This document shows, in pieces, positions 53,080 through 61,362 of a stretch of DNA of 64,000 nt. Origin of the DNA: an uncultured Clostridia bacterium (GTDB lineage: Bacteria; Bacillota; Clostridia; TANB77; CAG-508). The first letter of the stretch is position 1; every line of letters begins with the position of its first letter. The position numbers and the translations under genes are program-made. The DNA lies in assembly GCA_944386365.1 (NCBI GenBank), contig CALXAT010000002.1, positions 109,202 to 173,201 on the forward strand, in the 5' to 3' direction. The notes beneath the pieces were generated by a model. That model did no database searches. It saw only the letters and a list, made by a program, of their open reading frames with translations, and was not told the origin of the DNA.

Positions 53080-53607
53080 TTATTTTAAATAATTTATTAA
53101 TTTTTCATATACAAGCTTTCTTTCTACAGTTATGTTTTCATTAAGCATTTCTTTAACTTCTTTTTTATCACATAACTTTACTTGTTCTACTTCACTTTCT
53201 TGAATTTTTATCTGGTTTAAGTCTATTTGATTTCTTTTTACCAAATAAAAATCAAATAGATGATTTGATATAAAATGATCCTTTATTTTTCTTTCTTGTT
53301 TATATGTAAATATATATTTAAGTTCTTCTTTTCTTAATTGCATTCCAATTTCTTCTTGTACTTCTCTAATAGCTGCTTCAATAGAGGTTTGTCCTGATGA
53401 CACATGACCTGCTACTGATACATCCCATTTTCCTGGATTGGTTTCTTTATCTTTTGCTCTTTGTTGCATCAATAAATGTCCGTCTTTATCTATAATTGCA
53501 ATCACAACAATCCTATGTAATAATCCTTTTTCATGAACCTCTTTTCTTGTCACAACTTCTCCTGTTTTTGTTCCATCTTCATTTAAAACATCTATCCATT
53601 CTTCCAT
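53080..53607 (-). CDS. Nudix hydrolase (IDI/YfcD-like)
   Basis: The 175-aa protein starts EEWIDVLNEDGTKTGEV and HRIVVIAIID, as in the YfcD/isopentenyl-diphosphate isomerase-like Nudix group. The Nudix box GHVSSGQTSIEAAIREVQEE plus IG is complete near residues 67-88. It probably hydrolyses a nucleoside diphosphate derivative. The start has TAGGAGTG. Confidence 0.92.
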   Translation of the reverse strand: MEEWIDVLNEDGTKTGEVVTRKEVHEKGLLHRIVVIAIIDKDGHLLMQQRAKDKETNPGKWDVSVAGHVSSGQTSIEAAIREVQEEIGMQLRKEELKYIFTYKQERKIKDHFISNHLFDFYLVKRNQIDLNQIKIQESEVEQVKLCDKKEVKEMLNENITVERKLVYEKLINYLK

Positions 53608-53618
53608 ATTTTACACTC

Positions 53619-54248
53619 CTATATTTCGTACGTTTGTAACATGAGGATATATTTTTGTATAGAATTCTCATTTATATCTTCTGGTTTTAAATCACAATAT
53701 TTCATAATTTGTTTTTCTATTTCTAATGCACATTTTATTAATCGATTTGCTTTTTCTTCATCAGACCACACAGATAATGGCCTATCTTTATATCTTTTCT
53801 TTGCATCTTCTAGTCTTTCTTTTATGCTAACTACACCTTCTGGTGCTACTCTTTGATCACAATAAGCACATATTTTAATTTCATAATTATCTGATCTCGC
53901 TGTTTCTTCATTTTTTCTTGACCTTTTACCATCTAAAATTTCTAATTCTTTATTTGTTAAACCTTCTTTTTTCCCAATTACCATATTAATTTGATGGTCA
54001 TTTGTACCATATTCTCTAACATATTTTCTTCTTATTTCTATAAAATCCTTATCTTGTATTTCCTCTTCTGGTATTTTTACCATATTTCCCATATCATGTA
54101 ACAAACATACTCTTACAATAGCTTGTTTATCTATTGTTTTTCCTTTCCAATTATCTAGAATCAGATTACTACATGCAGCAACTCTTAACATATGCATTTG
54201 TAGATTTTTTGGTAAATGATATTGATTATATATTTCTATAATGTTCAT
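53619..54248 (-). CDS. HD-domain protein (209 aa)
   Basis: HMLRVAACSNLILDNW, VCLLHDMGNMVKIPEEE near residue 50 and YCDQRVAPEGVVSIKERLED near 130 form an HD hydrolase pattern of the type found with nucleotide-sanitising enzymes. It lies 11 bp upstream of the Nudix gene, as the third HD protein in the run. Confidence 0.82.
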   Translation of the reverse strand: MNIIEIYNQYHLPKNLQMHMLRVAACSNLILDNWKGKTIDKQAIVRVCLLHDMGNMVKIPEEEIQDKDFIEIRRKYVREYGTNDHQINMVIGKKEGLTNKELEILDGKRSRKNEETARSDNYEIKICAYCDQRVAPEGVVSIKERLEDAKKRYKDRPLSVWSDEEKANRLIKCALEIEKQIMKYCDLKPEDINENSIQKYILMLQTYEI

Positions 54249-54260
54249 CTTTTTAGCTCC

Positions 54261-54671
54261 TTATTTCACTAAATCTAAATTACCATTTATCACAATTGGT
54301 GAAAATCCTGCTATTTCGTCATACAACATTCCTTCTGGAATCTCATTATATAAATAGATTTTTTTATTTTTCATAAATGCTTCATATAATTCTAGAAATG
54401 TCGCTCCACCTATATAATTCTTTTTACCATTTTTATCAAAATTTAATGTTAATACGGCGTCCATTGTTTCAATTCTTTCTGCACTCATTTTAAACATTCT
54501 TTGTTTAAATTCAGAATGAGCTTTATTTCCCTTATTCCATGCTTTTTTCTCAGCATCTGGCTCATAATATGAATTTGGTAACTCTATAGTATGACCCATT
54601 TCTTCTAATTTCTTTTTAATTGGTTCTATTCTATAATAAAATGCTTTACTACAAATAATTAATATTTTCAT
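54261..54671 (-). CDS. Nucleoside 2-deoxyribosyltransferase-like protein (136 aa)
   Basis: The short Rossmann-like protein begins KILIICSKAFYYRIEPIKKK. It has MDAVLTLNFDKNGKKNYIGG and ATFLELYEAFMKNKKIYLY, a pattern of the nucleoside 2-deoxyribosyltransferase/DUF4406-like fold. The catalytic residues are not clear, so this is a fold assignment. Confidence 0.65.
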   Translation of the reverse strand: MKILIICSKAFYYRIEPIKKKLEEMGHTIELPNSYYEPDAEKKAWNKGNKAHSEFKQRMFKMSAERIETMDAVLTLNFDKNGKKNYIGGATFLELYEAFMKNKKIYLYNEIPEGMLYDEIAGFSPIVINGNLDLVK

Positions 54672-54695
54672 TTTTTCTCCTTCCTCTATATGAAT

Positions 54696-55226
54696 TTATT
54701 CCCATATACCTTTATTAATATATCTAATTAAAGCCATCATACAAGCATTTTCTGTTAAATCAATTCTAGATATTTCATCATGTGTTAAAATACTAATACC
54801 GCCTTTTCCCGTATTTAATCCATTTCCTTTAAATATTTTATCCATGACTTTTCCAAGTTCTGTACTTGTTATTTCATCAATATATTTTTCATCAATTGGA
54901 AATCCTTGACTTGTTCCTACACTTTGCTTTCCTTCTTTATTCTCAATAACGACTGCATTAATATCTATCCAATCATCTAGTAAATTGGTTATTCCAGCTT
55001 CACTCGCAACAAAGTAATCTGCTTCAAGATTATGCTTTTTCGCATATTCCTTTACATTTTTTACTCTATTTCTAGCGCCTACGATAATCTCCTTGTTTAT
55101 TGGTTGTGCACCAACCTCTGAATCAACAGCTATTCCTTCTATTTCTATATTTTCAAAATATCTTTCAAACGCTCTTTTTACACCTTCTATTTTTCCCTGA
55201 TTTTTGGTTCCCATTAGTATTCTCAT
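54696..55226 (-). CDS. Inosine/xanthosine triphosphatase (YjjX/DUF84 family)
   Basis: The 176-aa protein starts RILMGTKNQGKIEGVKRAFE and has AVDSEVGAQPINKEIIVGA and GISILTHDEISRIDLTENA, the signature regions of the DUF84/YjjX NTPases. These remove non-canonical purine nucleotides. It is the first gene of a leftward nucleotide-housekeeping run. Confidence 0.9.
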   Translation of the reverse strand: MRILMGTKNQGKIEGVKRAFERYFENIEIEGIAVDSEVGAQPINKEIIVGARNRVKNVKEYAKKHNLEADYFVASEAGITNLLDDWIDINAVVIENKEGKQSVGTSQGFPIDEKYIDEITSTELGKVMDKIFKGNGLNTGKGGISILTHDEISRIDLTENACMMALIRYINKGIWE

Positions 55227-55398
55227 TTTGGTTCACTTTCCTTTCACTCTCTGCCCTTTATGTGCTTATTTTATCACGTATAAAATATATTGTAAATATT
55301 TAAAATCTTGTTGAATTTTATTAAAATCCATAATATACTTTAATAAAATATATGATTTATTGACTTTTTTAGTTTTTCATAAAGAAAGGATTTTAAAA

Positions 55399-56169
55399 AT
55401 GACAAATAGTAAAAATTTTTTAGATAAAATCATAAATGTTATTATTGATAGACCAATGGGAAGTAAGCATTCTGAAAAATATCCCAATCATATATATCCT
55501 ATCAATTATGGATATGTTCCCAATACAATGAGTGGTGATGGTAAAGAATTAGATTGTTATATATTAGGTGTATTTGAGCCCTTAAAAACTTTCACTGGAA
55601 AATGTATTGCCATTATTCATAGAATTAATGATAATGATGATAAATTAGTTATTGTTCCAGAAGGTAAACATTATTCAGATGAAGAAATTCGAGCTTTAAC
55701 AGAATTTCAAGAACGCTTTTTTGAAAGCGAAATTCTTCGAAAAGATACTCGTTTCGCATTTAATAAAAACATTCCTGAGCTTTCTGTAACGAATTTAGAA
55801 AATAGTCTTAAATTTTATAAAACACTAGGATTCAAAATTGAATATGAAAGAAAAGAAAACAAATTTATATTTCTTTCTATGGGAGAAATACAATTTATGT
55901 TACAAGAAATTTCAGATACTGATAAATGGAAATTAGCTCCGCTTACTTATCCATTTGGAAATGGGATTAATTTTCAGTTAGAAGTAGATGCTATTGATAA
56001 AATTTATTCAAAATTAAAAGAACATAACTATCCAATTGCCTTTGATATTGAGGAAAACTGGTATAGACAAGATGATAAATTGCTTGGAAATAAAGAATTT
56101 TTAATTCAAGATCCCGATGGATATTTATTAAGATTTTCTGAGGATTTAGGTGAAAAAGAGGTGATTTAA
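55399..56169 (+). CDS. Fusion of an inorganic-pyrophosphatase-like domain and a VOC (bleomycin-resistance-like) domain
   Basis: Residues 5-110 resemble short inorganic pyrophosphatases: DRPMGSKHSEKYPNHIYPIN, GYVPNTMSGDGKELDCYILG with the acidic GDGKELD motif. Residues 118-256 are a VOC domain: PELSVTNLENSLKFYKTLGF, FPFGNGINFQLEV-like region, NWYRQDDKLLGNKEFLIQDP and a final DGYLLRF. Such VOC proteins often bind toxic compounds. ATG 55399 has AAAGGA; an upstream in-frame ATG is less likely. The next gene starts immediately at the stop. Confidence 0.82.
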   Translation: MTNSKNFLDKIINVIIDRPMGSKHSEKYPNHIYPINYGYVPNTMSGDGKELDCYILGVFEPLKTFTGKCIAIIHRINDNDDKLVIVPEGKHYSDEEIRALTEFQERFFESEILRKDTRFAFNKNIPELSVTNLENSLKFYKTLGFKIEYERKENKFIFLSMGEIQFMLQEISDTDKWKLAPLTYPFGNGINFQLEVDAIDKIYSKLKEHNYPIAFDIEENWYRQDDKLLGNKEFLIQDPDGYLLRFSEDLGEKEVI

Positions 56170-56949
56170 ATGCAAGAAAACGAATTAAAAAGATATGAAG
56201 ATATTGGGAATTGGGACTTTTCTGATATTAAATATACAACTTACCAAGAAACTGATTGGAATTTCTATGATGAAATTAAAAAACATTCAAATGCTTTCTC
56301 TTTATTGTTAGACTTAGGTACTGGCGGTGGTGAAAAGGCTTTATCCTTACTTCCTGATGTTGGTATGATTATTGGAACTGATTTTTCTAAAGAAATGATT
56401 AAAACAGCCAATCAGAATAAAGAAAAATTTCCGAATAAAAAAATTAAATTTGTTTGTATGGATAATCTAAAAATGACTTTTCCAGAAAAACTATTTGATC
56501 TCGTATCTGCAAGACACACTATGATAGATGCTAAGCAAATATATCATGTACTTAATGATAATGGATATTTAATCATTGAAGGTGTTGATAAACAAGACTG
56601 TTGGGAATTAAAAACTTTATTTCATCGAGGACAGGCTTTTCATGATCCAATAGCTATTAGTAAAATAGATTATGAAAATATTAAAAAGGCAGGCTTTCAA
56701 AAAATTGAAATGCAAGAAATTATACAATATGAATATTATGAAACAAAAGAAGATTTATTAGCACTACTTTTAAAAACACCTATATTAGATGATTTTTCTG
56801 AAATGGAAACATCTAAAAATATACATATTCCTTCCATTGAAAAAGATTTATTTGAAAAATATGTATCGACACATACAACTACAAAAGGTATTGAATTAAA
56901 ACGTGTTTTGTATGGTATTATTGCTAGAAAAATGACGTATAGGAGCTGA
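56170..56949 (+). CDS. SAM-dependent methyltransferase (class I)
   Basis: The 259-aa protein has the SAM-binding loop LLDLGTGGGEKALSL near residue 46, GTDFSKEMIKTA, and MDNLKMTFPEKLFDLVSARH. The substrate is unknown. It is coupled to the fusion gene (GAGGTG, no gap) and to the acetyltransferase gene that follows, a group that looks like a small-molecule modification or resistance unit. Confidence 0.88.
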   Translation: MQENELKRYEDIGNWDFSDIKYTTYQETDWNFYDEIKKHSNAFSLLLDLGTGGGEKALSLLPDVGMIIGTDFSKEMIKTANQNKEKFPNKKIKFVCMDNLKMTFPEKLFDLVSARHTMIDAKQIYHVLNDNGYLIIEGVDKQDCWELKTLFHRGQAFHDPIAISKIDYENIKKAGFQKIEMQEIIQYEYYETKEDLLALLLKTPILDDFSEMETSKNIHIPSIEKDLFEKYVSTHTTTKGIELKRVLYGIIARKMTYRS

Positions 56950-56953
56950 TGAA

Positions 56954-57901
56954 ATGATTGAAATTAAAGAATATGATGAAAAATATGTTGAACAAATTTC
57001 AAATATAATTACTAGGAATTTATTAGAAATAAATTCTAAAGACTATGGCATGGAAAGCGTTCAAGAAATGACTAAAGATTTTACAGTAGAAAAGTTGAAA
57101 GATACCTTGAAAAATAGAAAAAAAGTATTTGTTGCCGTAAAAAATAATGAGGTTGTCGGAACAGCTGGTATAGATGTTTCTTGGTACAATCCAGATGAAT
57201 ATTATATTTTAAGTGTATTTGTAAAACCTGAAAATCATGGCAAAGGAATTGGTCGTTTATTAATTAAAACTATTGAAGATTATGCTATTCATTCTAATTT
57301 TAAAAAATTAATTATTCCAGCTTCTATCACTGCACATGAATTTTATCATAAATTAGGTTATCAGTATAAAGATAATAAAAAAGTTTTAAATGCTGAAAAT
57401 ATGTATTTGATGGAAAAAACATTTCATTTAACATATAGAAAAATAGAAAAAGAAGAATTACAAAAGGCTTTAGATTTAGTTCACATCGTTTTTGACGAAT
57501 TTGAAGCTCCTAATTATTCAAAAGAAGGTGTTGAATCATTTTATAAGTTTACTAGTATGGATAATATGTTAGAACAATACATAAACGGTTCTCTATATTT
57601 TTATGGCTGTTTTGTTAATGATATTATTGTAGGTATGATTGCTGTTAGAGACTTTATCCACATTTCTTTACTTTTTGTGGATAAACATTATCATAAACAA
57701 GGTATTGCTAGAAGTTTGTTTAATAATATTTTGAAAATATGTATAGAAAAAAATCCTCCTTTGCAATCCATTACTGTTAATTCTTCCACTTATGCTGTTG
57801 GGTTCTATCATAAATTGGGTTTTGTAGATATTTCTTCTGAGCAAGTGTTAGATGGTATCATATTTACACCTATGAAATTAAAAATAGAAAAGAATACATA
57901 A
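56954..57901 (+). CDS. Double GNAT N-acetyltransferase
   Basis: The 315-aa protein carries two GNAT domains. The first has VFVKPENHGKGIGRLLIKTI near residues 90-110 with a final FYHKLGYQYKDN, and the second LLFVDKHYHKQGIARSLFNN near 237-256 with FYHKLGFVDIS. Both contain the acetyl-CoA motif. The substrates are unknown. Confidence 0.9.
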   Translation: MIEIKEYDEKYVEQISNIITRNLLEINSKDYGMESVQEMTKDFTVEKLKDTLKNRKKVFVAVKNNEVVGTAGIDVSWYNPDEYYILSVFVKPENHGKGIGRLLIKTIEDYAIHSNFKKLIIPASITAHEFYHKLGYQYKDNKKVLNAENMYLMEKTFHLTYRKIEKEELQKALDLVHIVFDEFEAPNYSKEGVESFYKFTSMDNMLEQYINGSLYFYGCFVNDIIVGMIAVRDFIHISLLFVDKHYHKQGIARSLFNNILKICIEKNPPLQSITVNSSTYAVGFYHKLGFVDISSEQVLDGIIFTPMKLKIEKNT

Positions 57902-57922
57902 AATTCTTTTCTATTTTTTTAT
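57882..57922. terminator. Bidirectional terminator after the GNAT gene
   Basis: AAATAGAAAAGAAT and ATTCTTTTCTATTT form a perfect 14-bp stem followed by T on the plus strand. Confidence 0.8.
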
Positions 57923-57924
57923 AA

Positions 57925-58719
57925 TTATATGTTCTCTTTCTTATTTTTATATTTTTTATATCCCCAATAGCCTCCTCCGCCTAGAACCCCTAATGTTATA
58001 ATTCCTCCTAAAGCACTTGAGTCTTCATCACTGTTAGTATTATTATTTATTGTGTTTTTTGCTTCTGTATTCGTTTTTTCTATTGTATTACTTGTTGTAT
58101 AGTTGATCGCTATTACTGGTTCTTTTACATTAATGGTTATTGTACTTGATTTACCATTTGATGTAGTAGCTGTTATATTGACAATTCCAGATTTTTTAGT
58201 AGTTACTTTTCCTGTTGAATCAACTGTCGCAATACTTTCATCACTTGATTGCCATGTAATATTTTTATCTGTTGCATTGCTAGGTACTATAGTGGCTGTT
58301 AATTTTTCACTTTCGCCTATTTCCATATCCTCTATTTTTTTATCTATTTGTATTTCAGTTACTGCAATTGTACTTGGTGTAGATGTAGTTGTAGTTGTTT
58401 TACTATTTGAAGAAGAACTGGAACTTGAGCTTGAACTTGAACTTGAGCTTGAGCTTGAGCTTGAACCTGATCCTGATCCTGAGCTAGATGTACTACTCTT
58501 ACTAGATGATGCATATGGACAAACTCCATTTGGATGTAAATGTGCTGGATGTCCTCCACAATGATAATGGTAACTTCCTAGTCCACTTTTATTATTATTA
58601 TCTCTATGCCCTCCATTAGCATCTGTTCTACCAGAATGTGAATATACACTAAATTGCATTGATAATATTCCCATTATAATTATTAAAACTGCTACTATTT
58701 TCTTGATATATTTTTTCAT
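57925..58719 (-). CDS. Exported YHYH-motif protein with Ser-rich linker and Big_2 domain
   Basis: The 264-aa protein has a signal peptide (VAVLIIIMGILSMQFSVYS), then HSGRTDANGGHRDNN and GSYHYHCGGHPAHLHPNGVC, the YHYH pattern seen in many exported proteins. A Ser/Gly linker of about 45 residues follows. It is encoded by a low-complexity TC-rich stretch at 58410-58500. Then come a Big_2 Ig-like domain (residues 120-205) and a C-terminal membrane helix with a basic tail. It is probably a cell-surface protein. Confidence 0.82.
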   Translation of the reverse strand: MKKYIKKIVAVLIIIMGILSMQFSVYSHSGRTDANGGHRDNNNKSGLGSYHYHCGGHPAHLHPNGVCPYASSSKSSTSSSGSGSGSSSSSSSSSSSSSSSSSSSNSKTTTTTSTPSTIAVTEIQIDKKIEDMEIGESEKLTATIVPSNATDKNITWQSSDESIATVDSTGKVTTKKSGIVNITATTSNGKSSTITINVKEPVIAINYTTSNTIEKTNTEAKNTINNNTNSDEDSSALGGIITLGVLGGGGYWGYKKYKNKKENI

Positions 58720-58756
58720 AAATATCCCCCTTAAGTATTATAACGAAATAAAAACA

Positions 58757-58804
58757 AAAAATTTGTCGAATTTTGTAAAAATATACATATTTCGACAAAT
58801 TTTT
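58757..58804 (-). terminator. Terminator between the DUF4190 and YHYH genes
   Basis: AAAAATTTGTCGAA and TTCGACAAATTTTT form a 14-bp stem with T runs at both ends. Confidence 0.75.
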
Positions 58805-58877
58805 ATATTCCATCTTTTATTCTATTAAATCCTCAAAAAACAATATTTATAAAATTACTTTTTCTCTATGTATTCAT

Positions 58878-59135
58878 CTAATAATTATTGGCTAATCCTA
58901 AAATGATAACCATGCTTATGTATAAAAATAAACATATACTAAGTCCAACAATTCCTGTAATTAATCCTGACTTTCCAAGTCTACTTCCTGTTTTTTTTGT
59001 ACTAACTGCTCCTAAAACAATTGCTAATATTCCTGCTGGTAAACTAATATAATAAAACAATCCTGATAAAATTGATATAATTCCTAATACTAATGAACTA
59101 ACTCCTGCTGCTGATTTTTTTCTATTTTCTTCCAT
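58878..59135 (-). CDS. DUF4190-like membrane protein (85 aa)
   Basis: The small protein has two membrane helices (VSSLVLGIISILSGLFYY and LITGIVGLSICLFLYISM) joined by VLGAVSTKKTGSRLGKSG, the DUF4190 pattern. It is co-transcribed with the beta-propeller gene (5-bp gap). The function is unknown. Confidence 0.85.
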   Translation of the reverse strand: MEENRKKSAAGVSSLVLGIISILSGLFYYISLPAGILAIVLGAVSTKKTGSRLGKSGLITGIVGLSICLFLYISMVIILGLANNY

Positions 59136-59140
59136 ATTTA

Positions 59141-61150
59141 CTAATCCTCCTTTATTTTCGATTGACTAATTTCTTGTAAATTATCTAACCTATTTACCTT
59201 AATATAATCTTCAGATACTGTATATAAATTATCTCCTATATATAATCCTCTTAATAATCTAGATGTATTATAATAAGAATATTTACTCTTCGTTTTAGCA
59301 TGTGTGATTGTTCCTTTTAATGTAAATCCATCTGTAAGATTTATATTATATACAAAATATCCTTCAGAAATATACTGCTTTTTATAGCTTGTATAAGAAT
59401 TAATCATTGATTGGTAATCATCTGATGAACTTTCCACTTCAAAATCTTCTGTATAATTATTAACAGGTATTGCTAATAATTGTTTTTCTTTTGAGAATAA
59501 CAAAGCTTTATGATTTGTTAAGATAGCTGATGTTGTCCTACTATCTCCTATGATTGTATCTGAAATTTGAACTGGATTATTAACATCTGTTACATCAAAT
59601 AATGCCATTTTCATGCCTGTAATAGTAGCAGTTGTTGATATAACTTTTCCTGATGAATTTCTATTAACTTTTTCCTCTGTTTGCATTCCAATTCCGATTA
59701 AATGATTTTCATCATAAGGATGCAAATATGTACTATATCCTGGTATTTTTAATTCTCCTAAAACCTGTGGATCTTCTGGATTACTTAAATCTACAACAAA
59801 TAACGGGTCAACCGTTTTATATGTTACAAGATATGCTCTATCTCCTAAAAATCTAGAAGAATACATCTTTTCCCCTTCTGCTAATTTTTCAGTTTCTCCT
59901 ATTTTCTTCATTTCATTATTAAATATAACTATCTTAGAGCCCTCGCTATCATATAGAGCAACTCTTAAGTTTCCTTCATACTCATCAATAGAAAATTGAT
60001 TAATGGTTTGTCCTTTTTCTTTTGCTTTTTTATCATATTGTATACTTCCATCTTCAAGTAAATTAAATTTATAGATATATGTATACTTTCCATAATCATA
60101 ATCTTTATCTTCATCTTCAAACGCGCCTAATATACCTTTAAATCCAAATATTGAAGATATTTTAGGAACACTACTATATGAACCATCATATTTTTCTTCT
60201 AACAAATATATACTATTTTCTGATACATATGCATTTTCTATATCCATTAAATATGAATTTACTTTTACTGCATTATTTATATTATTTAAATCTAACATAG
60301 ACAATATAGTTTGATCAGTTGTGTCTACGTCTTTTATTCTTTTTATATTTTTATATCCTGGATCAATTTGTTTCCCATCTTCATAATAATATGTAACAAT
60401 TTCATCATTTTCTTCTTTTAAATATCCTGATGAAATAACATATAATCTACCATCTATACATCTTGATGTATAATATGGTTGCTCTAATTCATAATTTTTA
60501 ATTTCTTTTGGTTGTTCCCTATTAGAAAGATCATATACTGATACAACTGTTGCATTACTATTATTGTAACTATAGTAATATGATGATGTTGATTTCATTT
60601 TTTCACTAATGACAATTAATTGATCATTATATAACATTAAATCTGATGGGATCGTATTACTATTCTTTGGTTCTATTTCAGCTGCTATTTTTATTTGCGT
60701 TTCATCTCTTACATCTGTAATGATAACTTTATCTTCTGATAAAGAATATATGTAATCACCATCTGTTTTTGTTATGTCTGCTTCATCTACATTTTCTACT
60801 TGTATGTTTGTTGTTGAATATTCCTTTGTAGATTGTGTGCTTGTTATAGAATCTGTTGTTGCACTTCCTGTGTAATCATTAGGATTTATTCCTGAACTAT
60901 TTGTTACCACTCCTCCCATACTACTAGTAAAACTTCTTGAACTTTCATAAAGAATACTAAATGGTAACGTTAATAATTTAAATGGTGTACTAATTTCATC
61001 CATATCTCTATTATATATTGCTTCTAACTCTTCTTTTGATGATATTTCTACTAATTCCGTTTCTTCATTATTGGTCAATAATATTCTATATCCTAGTAAT
61101 GATATTATTAAAATAAGAATAAGTATAATTGCTATGATTATTTTTTTCAT
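59141..61150 (-). CDS. Exported beta-propeller domain protein (PF09826-like)
   Basis: The 669-aa protein has an N-terminal membrane/signal helix (IAIILILILIISLLGYRIL). A C-terminal propeller includes EYSTTNIQVENVDEADITKT, DGDYIYSLSEDKVIITD, AYLVTYKTVDPLFVVDLSNP and HLIGIGMQTE. These motifs define the secreted C-terminal beta-propeller family (distantly WD40-like) of Bacillota and archaea. The function is unknown; the location is the outer face of the membrane. Confidence 0.9.
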   Translation of the reverse strand: MKKIIIAIILILILIISLLGYRILLTNNEETELVEISSKEELEAIYNRDMDEISTPFKLLTLPFSILYESSRSFTSSMGGVVTNSSGINPNDYTGSATTDSITSTQSTKEYSTTNIQVENVDEADITKTDGDYIYSLSEDKVIITDVRDETQIKIAAEIEPKNSNTIPSDLMLYNDQLIVISEKMKSTSSYYYSYNNSNATVVSVYDLSNREQPKEIKNYELEQPYYTSRCIDGRLYVISSGYLKEENDEIVTYYYEDGKQIDPGYKNIKRIKDVDTTDQTILSMLDLNNINNAVKVNSYLMDIENAYVSENSIYLLEEKYDGSYSSVPKISSIFGFKGILGAFEDEDKDYDYGKYTYIYKFNLLEDGSIQYDKKAKEKGQTINQFSIDEYEGNLRVALYDSEGSKIVIFNNEMKKIGETEKLAEGEKMYSSRFLGDRAYLVTYKTVDPLFVVDLSNPEDPQVLGELKIPGYSTYLHPYDENHLIGIGMQTEEKVNRNSSGKVISTTATITGMKMALFDVTDVNNPVQISDTIIGDSRTTSAILTNHKALLFSKEKQLLAIPVNNYTEDFEVESSSDDYQSMINSYTSYKKQYISEGYFVYNINLTDGFTLKGTITHAKTKSKYSYYNTSRLLRGLYIGDNLYTVSEDYIKVNRLDNLQEISQSKIKED

Positions 61151-61308
61151 TTTTTATCATCCCCCTTTTTTATTTTACTAAAAACTATTTTATAAAACAA
61201 TCCTATTTTTAAAATTAATATATAGAATTTATTATATATAAATATCATTCATACTTTTTGATTTATATCGGTATCCTAGGATTTTATTAAATACCATATG
61301 ATCAAATA

Positions 61309-61349
61309 TAAAAAAACTCCTATCTTGCTTTTTAGATTGGAGCTTTTTA
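61309..61349 (-). terminator. Terminator of the DUF262 gene
   Basis: ACTCCTATCT and AGATTGGAGCT form a stem, followed on the minus strand by seven T. Confidence 0.75.
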
Positions 61350-61362
61350 CTATCTTTTTCAA

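Noticed and set aside
58103..58564. Plus-strand frame rich in Glu/Leu opposite the YHYH gene
   Set aside because: It is the complement of the Ser-rich linker and has no support of its own.
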